Source: Geothrix edaphica
GTDB taxonomy: Bacteria > Acidobacteriota > Holophagae > Holophagales > Holophagaceae
Length of the DNA: 64,000 nt
Assembly: GCF_030268045.1 (NCBI RefSeq)
Contig: NZ_BSDC01000001.1
Location: 868,001-932,000 of the forward strand
Direction: 5' to 3'
Position 1 is the first letter of the stretch; each line of letters starts with the position of its first letter. Positions 28,685 through 37,081 of this stretch are shown piece by piece. A program made the position numbers and the translations under genes. Under the pieces are notes generated by a model, which saw nothing but the letters and a program-made list of their open reading frames with translations, ran no database searches and had not been told where the DNA came from.

Positions 28685-30412
28685 ATGTCCGAGTCCTTCT
28701 TCAACACCGCGTCCCTGCCCACCCTCCAGGGCTGGCAGGCTCCCGGGTCCCTTGATTTCCAGGCCGCCTTCCTCCGGGCTGGCGGCTGGGCTTTGCCCCG
28801 CACCGAAGCCTTCCCCGACACCGCCAAGCTCCGGGAACGGCTGCAGGAGCTGCGGGCCTCCATGCGCGAAGGGGGCAAGATCGGTCTGGACCTGCGCGGG
28901 CTCCGCGACAGCGCCGACAGCGTCATGGCCGCCGCCCGCGAGGCCGGTGTCGCCTTCCTGCTGCACACGGCGGAGCTGCCGCCCTCTCTCACCATGCTGC
29001 GCCACGCGAACCTGCCCCGCATCGTGGCAGTCCAGAATGCCGAGGAGGCCGCCCAGGCCAAGGCCGGCGGCGCCTCTGCCCTGCTGGCCCGGCCCGGGCT
29101 GGTGGCGGCCCTCCGCTCCCTGGGCCTGCCCGTGATGGCCACGGCCGATACCGAAGCCGAGGCCAAACAGGCCATGGCGGACGGCGCCTTCGGCCTCCAG
29201 CCCCGCACCCCCTCGATGCTGGACGCATCGCCCCTGGCGGCCTTCCGGTCGCGCCTCATGGCGGGCCTCGATTCCATGGCCCAGGCCCTGGTGCGCAAGG
29301 GCGCCTGCACGCTGCCGCGCCTGCGCATCCGCAACCTCGACCTGGCCTATCCCATCCAGCAGGGCGGCATGGGCGTGGGCATCTCCTGGGAAGGCCTCGC
29401 CGGCGCCGTCGCCCACGAGGGCTGCGTGGGCCTGGTCTCGGCCATCGGCACGGGCTACCACGGCTCGGCCAACCCCAAGATGCGCCTGGGCCGCCCGGAC
29501 GGCTCCGACTCGCTGAACCCGCCCAAGGCCCTGGAATGGATCATCCGCGAGGCCCGGGAACGCGCGGCCGGCCGCGGCGCCGTAGGCGTGAACATCCTCT
29601 GCGCCATCGAGGGCTACGAGGCCGCCGTGAAGGCCTCCCTCGCGGGCGGCGCCCAGATGATCGTGTCCGGCGCGGGCCTGCCCCTGGGCCTGCCGGGCAT
29701 GGTGGGCGACGCGGACGTGGCCCTGGTGCCCATCGTGTCCTCGGGCCGGGCGCTCCAGGTGATCTGCAAGCAGTGGCAGCGGAAGTACAACCGCCTGCCG
29801 GACGCCGTGGTGCTGGAAGGCCCCGAGAGCGGCGGCCACCAGGGCTTCAGCCACGAGGGCTGCGCCGATCCGGCCCACACCCTGGAGAACATCCTGCCCG
29901 AGGTCATCGAGGAGCGGGACAAGTGGGGCGACTTCCCCGTCCTGGTCGCGGGCGGCGTCTGGGACCACGCGGACATCCAGAAGTTCCTGGCCCTGGGCGC
30001 CTCCGGCGTGCAGATGGGCACCCGCTTCATCGGCACCTTCGAGTGCGACGCCTCGCCGATCTTCAAGGAGGTCATCCTCCGCGCCAAGGCCGAGGACATC
30101 GGCCTCATGAAGTCCCCCGTGGGCCTGCCCGCCCGCGGCGTGCGCACCTCCCTGCAGGCGCGCATCGAGGCCGGCACCGCGCCCCAGATCCGCTGCGTCA
30201 GCAACTGCCTCTCGCCCTGCGGCCACGGCAAGGGCGCCGCCGCGGTGGGCTACTGCATCGCCGACCGCCTGGCCGATGCCATGAAGGGCGACCAGGAGAA
30301 TGGCCTCTTCTTCACCGGCAGCAACGGCGCCAAGCTCCGGGACCTCATCAGCGTCCGCGACCTCATCGAGGAACTGACCCAGGATCCAGGCTTGCAGCGG
30401 GTCTACGCCTGA
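28685..30412 (+). CDS. Nitronate monooxygenase-family flavoprotein with an extra N-terminal region
   Basis: A 575-residue protein. From about residue 215 it is a TIM-barrel FMN protein of the NPD/2-nitropropane dioxygenase family: YPIQQGGMGVGISWEGLAGAVAHEG, QMIVSGAGLPLGLPG, VVLEGPESGGHQG (phosphate and catalytic region) and VLVAGGVWDHADIQKFLALGASGVQMGTRFIGT. Typical family members are 320-360 residues. The first about 210 residues are additional and look like a degenerate alpha/beta barrel half (DSADSVMAAAREAGVAFLL, NAEEAAQAKAGGASALLA, DTEAEAKQAMADGAFGLQ). Substrate unknown; it may handle nitronates, quinones or enoyl-thioesters. It lies 124 bases after ilvC. Confidence 0.8.
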   Translation: MSESFFNTASLPTLQGWQAPGSLDFQAAFLRAGGWALPRTEAFPDTAKLRERLQELRASMREGGKIGLDLRGLRDSADSVMAAAREAGVAFLLHTAELPPSLTMLRHANLPRIVAVQNAEEAAQAKAGGASALLARPGLVAALRSLGLPVMATADTEAEAKQAMADGAFGLQPRTPSMLDASPLAAFRSRLMAGLDSMAQALVRKGACTLPRLRIRNLDLAYPIQQGGMGVGISWEGLAGAVAHEGCVGLVSAIGTGYHGSANPKMRLGRPDGSDSLNPPKALEWIIREARERAAGRGAVGVNILCAIEGYEAAVKASLAGGAQMIVSGAGLPLGLPGMVGDADVALVPIVSSGRALQVICKQWQRKYNRLPDAVVLEGPESGGHQGFSHEGCADPAHTLENILPEVIEERDKWGDFPVLVAGGVWDHADIQKFLALGASGVQMGTRFIGTFECDASPIFKEVILRAKAEDIGLMKSPVGLPARGVRTSLQARIEAGTAPQIRCVSNCLSPCGHGKGAAAVGYCIADRLADAMKGDQENGLFFTGSNGAKLRDLISVRDLIEELTQDPGLQRVYA

Positions 30413-30435
30413 AGTCCTGAACTGCTAACAAAACT

Positions 30436-30547
30436 ACGCACGCGAAGGTCGCAGAGGATGCGGAGGTAGGCGGAGAAGAGAATCATCAGGCTGCTGTCTG
30501 ATTTCCTCTGCGTCCCTCAGCCTTCTCCGCGACCTCCGCGAGTGTGG
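30436..30547. repeat. Imperfect long palindrome in an intergenic gap
   Basis: The left part (about 30440-30478) and the reverse complement of the right part (about 30503-30541) align with roughly two-thirds identity, sharing blocks such as CGCG-AGGTCGC and GGCNGAG. The right arm reads CCTTCTCCGCGACCTCCGCG. Such GAGGTCGC-rich units recur in many high-GC genomes as scattered intergenic repeats. The transcript could fold into one large hairpin downstream of the flavoprotein gene and of the convergent methyltransferase gene. Confidence 0.55.
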
Positions 30548-30557
30548 TTCCCTTCAG

Positions 30558-31403
30558 TCAGTCCCGCCGCTCGGCCACGATCTCCAAGACCATGGGCGTG
30601 ATCATCAGCGTCCGGGGGTCGGCGGCGGCGTCGCGCAGGGCGGTGCGGACGGCGTTCGTCCAGGCCTGGTCCACACGGCCCAGCTCCAGGAGGCGCTGGA
30701 GGTTGATCTCCACGAATTCGGAGGGCCACTTCCAGATGAAGTCGCTGGGGGGGATGACGAAGACTTTCGGCTCGAGGTGTTTCACCGTGAGGCCGGCCGC
30801 CTCGAGCAGGGTGGGCAGCGCGAGGGCCACGTCCGGCTCGCCGCCGGAGGCGCGCCAGCTGGCCATGACCTCCGAGACGAAGGCTTCCAGGGGCGGGCAG
30901 GGCGGGGCCAGGCGCCAGGTGCGGTAGTCCAGGTACTCGTGGAAGATGGCCACGCCACCGGGCTTCAGGGCCCGGGCCACTGTGGTCACCAGCTTCGCCG
31001 GATCGGACACGAAGGAGGCCACCCAGCGGCACCAGGTGGCGTCCATGCCGCTCACCTCCAGGGGACCGGCCATGAGGTCCTGCTCATGGAAGCGCACGTT
31101 CGACAGCCCACGGGCCGCGCAGGTCTCCCGGGCATGCTGGACGAAGTTGCCCGAGCGCTCGGCGGCGTGGACCTCCCCGGTGGGGCCGACGATCTCCGCC
31201 AGGTCCACGGTGGCGTAGCCCGGTCCCGCGCCCACATCCAGCACGCGGGACCCCGTGGTGATCCCGGCCCGGCGCCAGCACTCCAGCACATGCGGCCGCC
31301 AGACCCGGTGCTGGAGCCCCAGCCGCTCGATCTCCTCCCGGTGGGTCCCGAGGACGTAGTCGCGCTCACCTGATCCGGCCACTCCTGCCTCCATGCCTGT
31401 CAT
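30558..31403 (-). CDS. SAM-dependent class I methyltransferase
   Basis: A 281-residue Rossmann-fold methyltransferase. Motif I is VLDVGAGPGYATVDLAEIVG near residues 54-73, the acidic ligand of motif II is EVHAAERS, and motif IV region is RWVASFVSDPAKLVTTVARALKPGGVAIFHEYLDY. The C-terminal part, IWKWPSEFVEIN, does not point to a known substrate class. The start could be 31403 or 31394 (both ATG, neither with a good ribosome binding site). The substrate cannot be assigned. Divergent from the next gene across an AT-rich gap. Confidence 0.82.
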   Translation of the reverse strand: MTGMEAGVAGSGERDYVLGTHREEIERLGLQHRVWRPHVLECWRRAGITTGSRVLDVGAGPGYATVDLAEIVGPTGEVHAAERSGNFVQHARETCAARGLSNVRFHEQDLMAGPLEVSGMDATWCRWVASFVSDPAKLVTTVARALKPGGVAIFHEYLDYRTWRLAPPCPPLEAFVSEVMASWRASGGEPDVALALPTLLEAAGLTVKHLEPKVFVIPPSDFIWKWPSEFVEINLQRLLELGRVDQAWTNAVRTALRDAAADPRTLMITPMVLEIVAERRD

Positions 31404-31576
31404 GACGCCAGTCTAGCGGAGGGGGCGGGAGTCCCCGGGAAGCGGGCCTGCATGATTGATTCTGTGATAAAAAATAATGGCGTTAATTTACAATTGATTT
31501 TGCGTCTCATGGGCTTAGTTTGGATGGACCACTCCCGAAGTGCCTCACCCACTGGAGCTCATCCCGGAGGATGGAC

Positions 31577-32290
31577 ATGGCCACCGAATCGCGCTCCATC
31601 GCGCTCGCCCCCCCGCATCGCCTCTACACCTTCGGGGCCTGGGCGGTGGCGGGCGTCGTGGTCCTGGGCTTCGCGAAGACCTACTACCTCAAAGTGGTCT
31701 TCGGCACGCCCACCCTGTCGCCCATGCTGCACCTGCATGGGCTGGTGATGACTCTCTGGTTCGGCCTGTTCGTGGTGCAGACCCGGCTGGTGGCGGCTCG
31801 CCGGCTGGATCTCCACCGGCAGCTCGGGCTGCTCGGGGCCTTCCTCGCCGCGGCGGTGCTGGTGGTCGGCACGGTGACAGCCATCGCCGCGGCGCGGGCG
31901 GGGCGCTCCCCGGGGCCGCCGCCCCTCATCTTCCTGGTGGTGCCCCTGGGGGACATGGTGGTGTTCGGCAGCCTGGTGGGCGCGGGGCTGTGGCTTCGGG
32001 GCAAGGGGGACTTCCACAAGCGGCTCATGCTGCTCTCCTGCGTGGGCATCCTCGCGGCAGCCATCGCGCGGATCCCCCTGGACGCCATCGCCAAGGCGGG
32101 ACCTCTGGCCTACTTCGGCCTGACGGACCTGGCGGTGATCGGCTGCGCGGCCTACGACCGCCTGCGGACCGGCCGCTTCCACCCGGCCTTCCTGTGGGGC
32201 GGGCTCTTCGTCATCCTGTCGCACTGGCTGCGCCTCGCCTTCTCCGGCACCGGAGCCTGGATGGCCATCGCCACCTGGCTGACGCGGTAG
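31577..32290 (+). CDS. Multi-spanning membrane protein of unknown function
   Basis: A 237-residue protein with six or seven hydrophobic segments between residues 18 and 232 and several histidines at their edges, including HLHGLVMTLWFGLFVVQTRLVAARRLDLHRQLG. That arrangement resembles small cytochrome b561-like or DUF2306-type membrane proteins, but I cannot assign heme ligands. The ATG at 31577 is chosen because GGAGG lies 6 bases upstream; the ATG at 31571 touches the ribosome binding site. Upstream, 31450-31520 is AT-rich and probably holds promoters for this gene and the divergent methyltransferase. Confidence 0.7.
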   Translation: MATESRSIALAPPHRLYTFGAWAVAGVVVLGFAKTYYLKVVFGTPTLSPMLHLHGLVMTLWFGLFVVQTRLVAARRLDLHRQLGLLGAFLAAAVLVVGTVTAIAAARAGRSPGPPPLIFLVVPLGDMVVFGSLVGAGLWLRGKGDFHKRLMLLSCVGILAAAIARIPLDAIAKAGPLAYFGLTDLAVIGCAAYDRLRTGRFHPAFLWGGLFVILSHWLRLAFSGTGAWMAIATWLTR

Positions 32291-32304
32291 CGTCTCCGTC
32301 CTCT

Positions 32305-33264
32305 TCAGCTCGCGTTCGGATGCCGCTCCAGCAGCTGGCGCAGGGGCGCGTTCCGCTTCACGGCGTCCTGGCGCCGGAGGTGGGCGATGAGCTGGGGCGG
32401 GGCCGCGCTCCAGCGGGCGATGTTCTGGATGAGCAGCGTGGAGACGTAGGTGCGCCGGCAGAGCAGGGCGGTGGCGTGGCCGTCGAGGGTCAGGCCCACC
32501 AGGCTGGCGAGGCAGCGGCCCTCGGTGGTGAAGATGAGCTCGGCCTTCTCCTCGCCCGTGCGCTGGGTGAAGCTGGCGCGGAGCAGATCGCGGGCCATGG
32601 CGCGCACCTGCTCCGGCGCGTCGCGCGAGGTGGCCACCAGGTACTGCTCCAGCAGGCGCCGGGTGGACCAGAGCCGGCGGTAGAGGCCCACCGGCAGGAG
32701 GGGATTCTGGAGCAGGGAGCGGCGCACACCCCCGTCGTTCGTGAAGGCCGTCCGCCCGCCCAGGGCCTCCAGGCCCGCGCTGGTGCGGTGGTGGGCGGCG
32801 ATGAGGCGCGCGTGGAGGGAGCCCACCCGCGGGTTCTCCAGCACGGCGCGGACCACCTCCGCCGTGGGATCGAAGCAGAAGGCGCTCAGCTCTGGCTCGA
32901 CGGCGACCCGCGCCTGGGCCACGCGCTCATCCACAGGCTGCGGGTGCAGCCGCCGCTCGAAGAGCTGGCGGTGGGTCGCGGCCAGGGCCGCCGCCGTGGG
33001 AGCATCCTCCTCGCCTTCGGCATGCTCCACCGGAGGGTCCTGGATGGAGGCGCGCGGCCCCGCGTCCGGGCCTGGTTCCACCGCACCGAGGGCCACCAGA
33101 TTCGTTAGCATCCCCTCCAGTTCTGGTTCCTCCAGGCCCATCAGCGAGGCGAGGGTCGGAATGTCCAAGGTCCCGTCCAGCCGGGACAGCAGGAAGCCCT
33201 GGCGGGCATCGAGGGGGAGGGAGGCGTGGCCCTCACCTTCCCGGGAGCGGGGTCTCCAGGTCAT
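32305..33264 (-). CDS. Hypothetical protein with an N-terminal winged-helix-like module
   Basis: A 319-residue cytoplasmic protein. Residues about 17-62 (LDARQGFLLSRLDGTLDIPTLASLMGLEEPELEGMLTNLVALGAVE) resemble the small winged-helix module common at the ends of DUF4388 and myxobacterial signalling proteins; a similar segment ends the protein at 7300-8424. The rest is helical and Leu/Arg-rich, ending with KRNAPLRQLLERHPNAS. No enzyme motif is seen. It might be a protein of the same local signalling style, but no family function can be claimed. Confidence 0.65.
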   Translation of the reverse strand: MTWRPRSREGEGHASLPLDARQGFLLSRLDGTLDIPTLASLMGLEEPELEGMLTNLVALGAVEPGPDAGPRASIQDPPVEHAEGEEDAPTAAALAATHRQLFERRLHPQPVDERVAQARVAVEPELSAFCFDPTAEVVRAVLENPRVGSLHARLIAAHHRTSAGLEALGGRTAFTNDGGVRRSLLQNPLLPVGLYRRLWSTRRLLEQYLVATSRDAPEQVRAMARDLLRASFTQRTGEEKAELIFTTEGRCLASLVGLTLDGHATALLCRRTYVSTLLIQNIARWSAAPPQLIAHLRRQDAVKRNAPLRQLLERHPNAS

Positions 33265-33325
33265 AAGACGAGCCTACGTGCATCCAGTGCCGGAGGCATC
33301 TGGAGAATCCCTCCTTCCACCGGAT

Positions 33326-34204
33326 TCAGGAGGGCGAAGGCGCGGGGCTGGGCGCCGGGGCCGCCTCCTCCCGGCCCACCAGCCATGGCGCCCAGCGCTT
33401 GAAGGCGGGCGTCCAGTAGGACCAGTCGTGTCCGCCCGGGCTGAGCTCCAGGCGCATGGGCCGGTGTCGCTCCGTGCAGACCCGCGCGAATGTGCGGCAG
33501 GCCTCCGCCAGGCCATGGCCATCCTCGGTGCCGCAGCCGACGATGAGCTCCGCAGACCCTCCGAGGTGCTTCCAGGGATTCCAAGGCGCGAAGGCCGCGG
33601 GGTCGAGCGGGAAGACCTTCACCAGGCTGCGGCGGACGAACCAGTTCAAGCCCTGGAAGGGGCCTTCGACCAGGGCGGGGGAGAGGGCGAGACAGCGCGA
33701 GAAGGCGCCCGTCCGGGCCGCGAGGTTGAGGGCACCGAAGCCCCCCATGCTGAGTCCCGTGACGGCCCGCGCCTCCGGACTGCCCCCGAAGCCGGGGTAC
33801 CGGGCCTCCAGGAGCGGCAGCAGCTCGTCCATGAGAAACCGCTCGTAGGGGAAGGTGCCGTCGGCGCGGTCCGCGTACCAGCTTCGGAAGTGGGTCACCG
33901 CCACCCAGAGGCTGGGCGGGAGCTCCCCCCGGGCTTCCTGGTCCGCAAGGAAGGCGTCCAGGCCCTCCCGCTGGAAATCTCCCGGGCCGTCATAGGCGCC
34001 GGGCAGGAAGAGGACCAGGGTCATGGGGCCGGGATGGCGGACGGTCCACTGCCGCACCACCGCGGGCGTCGGCACATGGAGCGCCACGGGCACATCGCGG
34101 CGCAGGCGTTCCGAATGGATGGTTTCCAGAGTGCGGCCCAGGCAGGGGAGGGCCAAGGCAAAGGTCAAGGTAAGGCTGAAGGCGAGGAACCACCGTCGCT
34201 TCAC
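33326..34204 (-). CDS. Secreted alpha/beta-hydrolase, putative esterase
   Basis: A 292-residue exported hydrolase of the esterase D type (PF00756-like). Residues 1-23 form a signal peptide (WFLAFSLTLTFALALPCLG). The nucleophile elbow GLSMGGFGALN puts the catalytic Ser at 152, SPGGHDWSYW holds the likely catalytic His, and FLPGAYDGPGDF is the oxyanion region. The tail is Pro/Ala/Ser-rich. The GTG at 34204 is chosen because GGAGG sits 4 bases upstream; the in-frame extension beyond it is the radA shadow. Close relatives include antigen 85-like and S-formylglutathione-like esterases; the substrate is unknown. Confidence 0.8.
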   Translation of the reverse strand: MKRRWFLAFSLTLTFALALPCLGRTLETIHSERLRRDVPVALHVPTPAVVRQWTVRHPGPMTLVLFLPGAYDGPGDFQREGLDAFLADQEARGELPPSLWVAVTHFRSWYADRADGTFPYERFLMDELLPLLEARYPGFGGSPEARAVTGLSMGGFGALNLAARTGAFSRCLALSPALVEGPFQGLNWFVRRSLVKVFPLDPAAFAPWNPWKHLGGSAELIVGCGTEDGHGLAEACRTFARVCTERHRPMRLELSPGGHDWSYWTPAFKRWAPWLVGREEAAPAPSPAPSPS

Positions 34205-34266
34205 ATGGCCTCCACGATCCTTGGATGCCGCAGGCGCCGGGGGTGTGACCCGGAAGGGGGCGGCGC

Positions 34267-35631
34267 CTACTCCTCCGCCACACCCTTCAGCCAGGCCTTG
34301 CTCCGCAAGCGTTCCACGCTGACCTCGGGGAACAGGTCGAGGGGGCTCTTCCCCTCGAGCCCCAGGCGGGGCACGGCAGCCGCGGCGAAACCCAGGCGGG
34401 CCCCCTCCTGGAGGCGCAGGGGCAGCTGGGCCACGGGACGCACTTCGCCGGTGAGGCCCACCTCGCCCATGAAGAGACATTTCTCGGCCAGCAGGCGGCC
34501 GCCGGCGCTGCTGCAGAGGGCGGCGATCACGGCCAGGTCCGCGGCGGGGTCCTCGATCTCCAGGCCGCCGGCCACGTTCACGTAGACATCCCGGTCGTGC
34601 AGCTGCACACCGCCGCGCCGCTCCGCCACGGCGCAGAGCATGGCCAGCCGCGGCCCGTCGATGCCGAGGGCCGTGCGGCGGGGGATACCCAGGCCCGCGG
34701 CGGCCACCAGGGCCTGGATCTCCACGACCATGGGCCGGGTGCCGCTGAGCACCACGGTGGCGGCGCAGCCGGGCCGGGGCTCGGCGTCGAGGAAGAAGGG
34801 GTTGCCCTCGGCGGGCACCAGGCCCTTCTCGGTCATGGCGAAGATGCCCAGCTCGAAGGCGGCGCCGAAGCGGTTCTTGAGGGCGCGCAGCAGGCGGTGG
34901 TGGTGGTGGCGATCGCCCTCGAAGGCCAGCACCGTGTCCACCAGGTGCTCCAGCACCTTGGGGCCGGCCAGGCCGCCGTCCTTGGTGACGTGGCCCACCA
35001 GCACCAGCGGCGTGCCCGTGGTCTTGGCCCAGCGGGTGAGCATGGCCGCGCAGCCGCGCACCTGGCTCACGCTGCCGGCGCTGCTCTCGAAATCGGGGTC
35101 GAAGAGGGTCTGGATGCTGTCCACCAGCAGCAGGCCCGGCTGCATGCGCTCGGCCTCCTCGATGATGCGGCGCACGTCCGTCTCCGCCAGCAGGTGGATA
35201 CCGGGGTTCTCGGCGCCCAGGCGCTGGGCCCGCAGTTTGATCTGGCGCTCGCTCTCCTCGCCGCTGGCGTAGAGGACCGTCCCCTGCGCCGTGGCCGCCC
35301 ACTGGAGCAGCAGCGTGGACTTGCCGATGCCCGGCTCGCCGCCCAGCAGGGCCACCATGCCCGGCACCACGCCGCCGCCCAGGACGCGATCCAGTTCCGC
35401 GAGGCCCGTGGGGCTGCGCTGGGTGTCCGTCACATCCACATCGGGCAGGGCGACGGGGCCGGCGTAGTGGCTCTGGGAGTAGGCCGAGCCCGCCCGCTGG
35501 AGGTCGCGCTTCAGGCTTCCGCGCACCTCCTGGACCGTGTCCCAGGCCCCGCAGCCCGTGCACTTGCCCATGGCCTTGGGATGGCGGGCGCCGCAGGCCG
35601 TGCACTCGAACAGGGGTGAGGTCTTGGCCAT
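34267..35631 (-). CDS. radA: DNA repair protein RadA (Sms)
   Basis: A 454-residue RecA-like branch-migration ATPase that processes recombination intermediates. The N-terminal zinc finger has C10, C13, C24 and C27 (FECTACGARH ... GKCTGCGAW). Walker A is GGEPGIGKSTLLLQ near residue 97, and the RadA-specific LKNRFGA motif is in the middle. The C-terminal Lon-like domain ends with LRLQEGARLGFAAAAVPRLG. Length is normal. Its ATG overlaps the stop of neither neighbour alone: it forms TGATG with the end of the upstream B12-binding gene, so they are coupled. Confidence 0.96.
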   Translation of the reverse strand: MAKTSPLFECTACGARHPKAMGKCTGCGAWDTVQEVRGSLKRDLQRAGSAYSQSHYAGPVALPDVDVTDTQRSPTGLAELDRVLGGGVVPGMVALLGGEPGIGKSTLLLQWAATAQGTVLYASGEESERQIKLRAQRLGAENPGIHLLAETDVRRIIEEAERMQPGLLLVDSIQTLFDPDFESSAGSVSQVRGCAAMLTRWAKTTGTPLVLVGHVTKDGGLAGPKVLEHLVDTVLAFEGDRHHHHRLLRALKNRFGAAFELGIFAMTEKGLVPAEGNPFFLDAEPRPGCAATVVLSGTRPMVVEIQALVAAAGLGIPRRTALGIDGPRLAMLCAVAERRGGVQLHDRDVYVNVAGGLEIEDPAADLAVIAALCSSAGGRLLAEKCLFMGEVGLTGEVRPVAQLPLRLQEGARLGFAAAAVPRLGLEGKSPLDLFPEVSVERLRSKAWLKGVAEE

Positions 35632-36029
35632 CAGGCGGAGGTCTCGCGGCGGATGAACGTCACGATGTCGTCGGTGTTCGTGCCGGGCTGGAAGATCTCG
35701 CGGATGCCGAGGGCCTTGAGGCCGGGGATGTCGCCGTCGGGGATGATGCCGCCGGCGAACACCAGCACGTCATCGGCGCCCTGTTCCTTCAGGAGCCGCA
35801 TGACCTCGGGGAAGATCTGGTTGTGGGCGCCGCTGAGGATGCTCATGCCCAGCACCCGGGCGTCCTCCTGCACCACGGCCGCCACGATCTGCTGGGGCGT
35901 CTGGCGCAGGCCCGTGTAGATGACCTCCATGCCGGCGTCCCGCAGGGCCCGGGCCACGACCTTGGCGCCGCGGTCATGCCCGTCGAGGCCTGGCTTGGCG
36001 ATGACGACGCGGATGGGGGCCTGGCTCAT
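35631..36029 (-). CDS. Cobalamin-binding domain protein (methylmalonyl-CoA mutase C-terminal type)
   Basis: A 132-residue stand-alone B12-binding domain. [39 protein letters not shown] carries the DxHxxG motif whose His ligates cobalt, and [14 protein letters not shown] and [28 protein letters not shown] complete the flavodoxin-like fold. It matches the small subunit of split methylmalonyl-CoA, ethylmalonyl-CoA or 2-hydroxyisobutyryl-CoA mutases. The large subunit is not in the window. The ATG at 36029 has GGAG five bases upstream. Coupled to radA. Confidence 0.9.
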   Translation of the reverse strand: MSQAPIRVVIAKPGLDGHDRGAKVVARALRDAGMEVIYTGLRQTPQQIVAAVVQEDARVLGMSILSGAHNQIFPEVMRLLKEQGADDVLVFAGGIIPDGDIPGLKALGIREIFQPGTNTDDIVTFIRRETSA

Positions 36030-36048
36030 GGGGGCTCCGGTGGATGGG

Positions 36049-36504
36049 TTACCAGTTCTCAGTCTGCCGCAGCGCCTCGTAAAGGCCAATGGCCGCGGCC
36101 TGGGCCAGGTTCAGGCTGCGGTGGTGGTCGCCCAGCATGGGGATGCGCACCAGGTGGTCCTTGTAGGTCTCCAGGAGGTCTTCCGGAAGGCCGACGGTCT
36201 CGCGGCCGAACACCAGGCCGTCGCCGAAGGCCCAGGGGATCTGGGTATGGCGGCGGGCCCCCTTGGTGGTGAAGAACCACAGGCGCATGCCGGGATTGCG
36301 GGCCAGGAAATCCTCCCAGCTCTCGTAGTGGGTGGGCTCCAGCTTCTCCCAGTAGTCCAGGCCCGCCCGCCGCAGGTAGTAGTCGCTGGTGTCGAAGCCC
36401 AGGGGGTGGATGAGATGCAGCTTGGCGCCGTTGTTCACGCACAGGCGGCCGATGCTTCCGGTATTCTGCGGAATCTCGGGTTGGTGCAACACAATATGAA
36501 ACAT
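36049..36504 (-). CDS. trmL: tRNA (cytidine/uridine-34 2'-O)-methyltransferase TrmL
   Basis: A 151-residue SPOUT enzyme that methylates the wobble ribose of leucine tRNAs. It has the minimal trefoil-knot length. [19 protein letters not shown] opens the protein (Asn/Arg of motif 1), [13 protein letters not shown] is motif 2, and [25 protein letters not shown] is motif 3. Hence it matches the YibK/TrmL group well. It is divergent from the HIT gene with only 11 bases between the start codons. Confidence 0.95.
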   Translation of the reverse strand: MFHIVLHQPEIPQNTGSIGRLCVNNGAKLHLIHPLGFDTSDYYLRRAGLDYWEKLEPTHYESWEDFLARNPGMRLWFFTTKGARRHTQIPWAFGDGLVFGRETVGLPEDLLETYKDHLVRIPMLGDHHRSLNLAQAAAIGLYEALRQTENW

Positions 36505-36515
36505 GGAGGTCCCTG

Positions 36516-36875
36516 ATGAGCGCCGCTACGAGCGAATGCCTGTTCTGCAAGATCGCGCGGAAGGAGATTCCCGCTGTTCCAGTCTACGAAGATGACAGCC
36601 TGCTCGCCTTCAAGGACATCTTTCCGCAGGCGCCGGTCCACCTGCTGCTCATCCCCAAGGCCCACTGCGAGGGCCTGGCGGACATGACGCCCGGGATCGC
36701 CGAGACGGTGGGCCGCCTTCCCCAGGTGGCCGCCCGCCTGGCCCAGGAACACGGGGTCGCCGCCAGCGGTTGGCGCCTCCTGAGCAACAACGGCCCCGAC
36801 TCCGGCCAGAGCGTCTTCCACCTCCATTTCCACCTCCTGGGCGGCAAGCCCCTGGGCGGAAAGCTCTGTCTCTAA
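36516..36875 (+). CDS. HIT family purine-nucleotide hydrolase (HinT-like)
   Basis: A 119-residue histidine-triad protein. ECLFCKIARKEIPAVPVYEDDSLLAFKDI is the standard N-terminal stretch and HLHFHLLGG the catalytic H-x-H-x-H motif near residues 102-110. Bacterial HinT-like proteins hydrolyse AMP-lysine or adenosine phosphoramidates. GGAGGT lies 6 bases before the ATG and overlaps the start region of trmL. A strong bidirectional terminator follows 30 bases after the stop. Confidence 0.93.
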   Translation: MSAATSECLFCKIARKEIPAVPVYEDDSLLAFKDIFPQAPVHLLLIPKAHCEGLADMTPGIAETVGRLPQVAARLAQEHGVAASGWRLLSNNGPDSGQSVFHLHFHLLGGKPLGGKLCL

Positions 36876-36904
36876 GCTGACGCTCCTAGATTCTTTTCAT
36901 ATTT

Positions 36905-36940
36905 AGCGAAAAAGACACGCGTTTGCGTGTCTTTTTCGCT
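36905..36940. terminator. Bidirectional terminator between the HIT gene and mraZ
   Basis: AGCGAAAAAGACACGC, a GTTT loop and GCGTGTCTTTTTCGCT form a perfect 16-bp stem whose own arms supply the T-runs in both directions, followed by TTTATTT. It separates the HIT transcript from the dcw cluster. Confidence 0.93.
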
Positions 36941-36951
36941 TTTATTTCCGC

Positions 36952-36979
36952 TTGTGGCATCTCGCCGTCTTTCTAGACT
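36952..36979 (+). promoter_or_regulatory. Candidate promoter of the dcw cluster
   Basis: TTGTGG (36952-36957), a 16-base spacer and TAGACT (36974-36979). The predicted start point, near 36986, falls inside the first MraZ box, so bound MraZ would block initiation. Confidence 0.5.
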
Positions 36980-36982
36980 TTG

Positions 36983-37028
36983 AAGTGGTTCTCAGTGGAG
37001 AAAAGTGGGCTGAAGTGGATCAAAGTGG
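36983..37028 (+). promoter_or_regulatory. MraZ operator: five AAGTGG-type boxes at 10-base intervals
   Basis: AAGTGG occurs at 36983, 37003, 37013 and 37023, with the variant CAGTGG at 36993: five boxes in perfect 10-base phase. MraZ rings are known to bind tandem GTGG/TGGG-core repeats at 10-base spacing upstream of mraZ, usually three or four of them. Position, phase and neighbour gene make the assignment firm. Confidence 0.88.
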
Positions 37029-37081
37029 TCTCATTTCGGTCTCCCGGTCTCTCCTGGACCACTGGTTGAAAGGCGACACCG

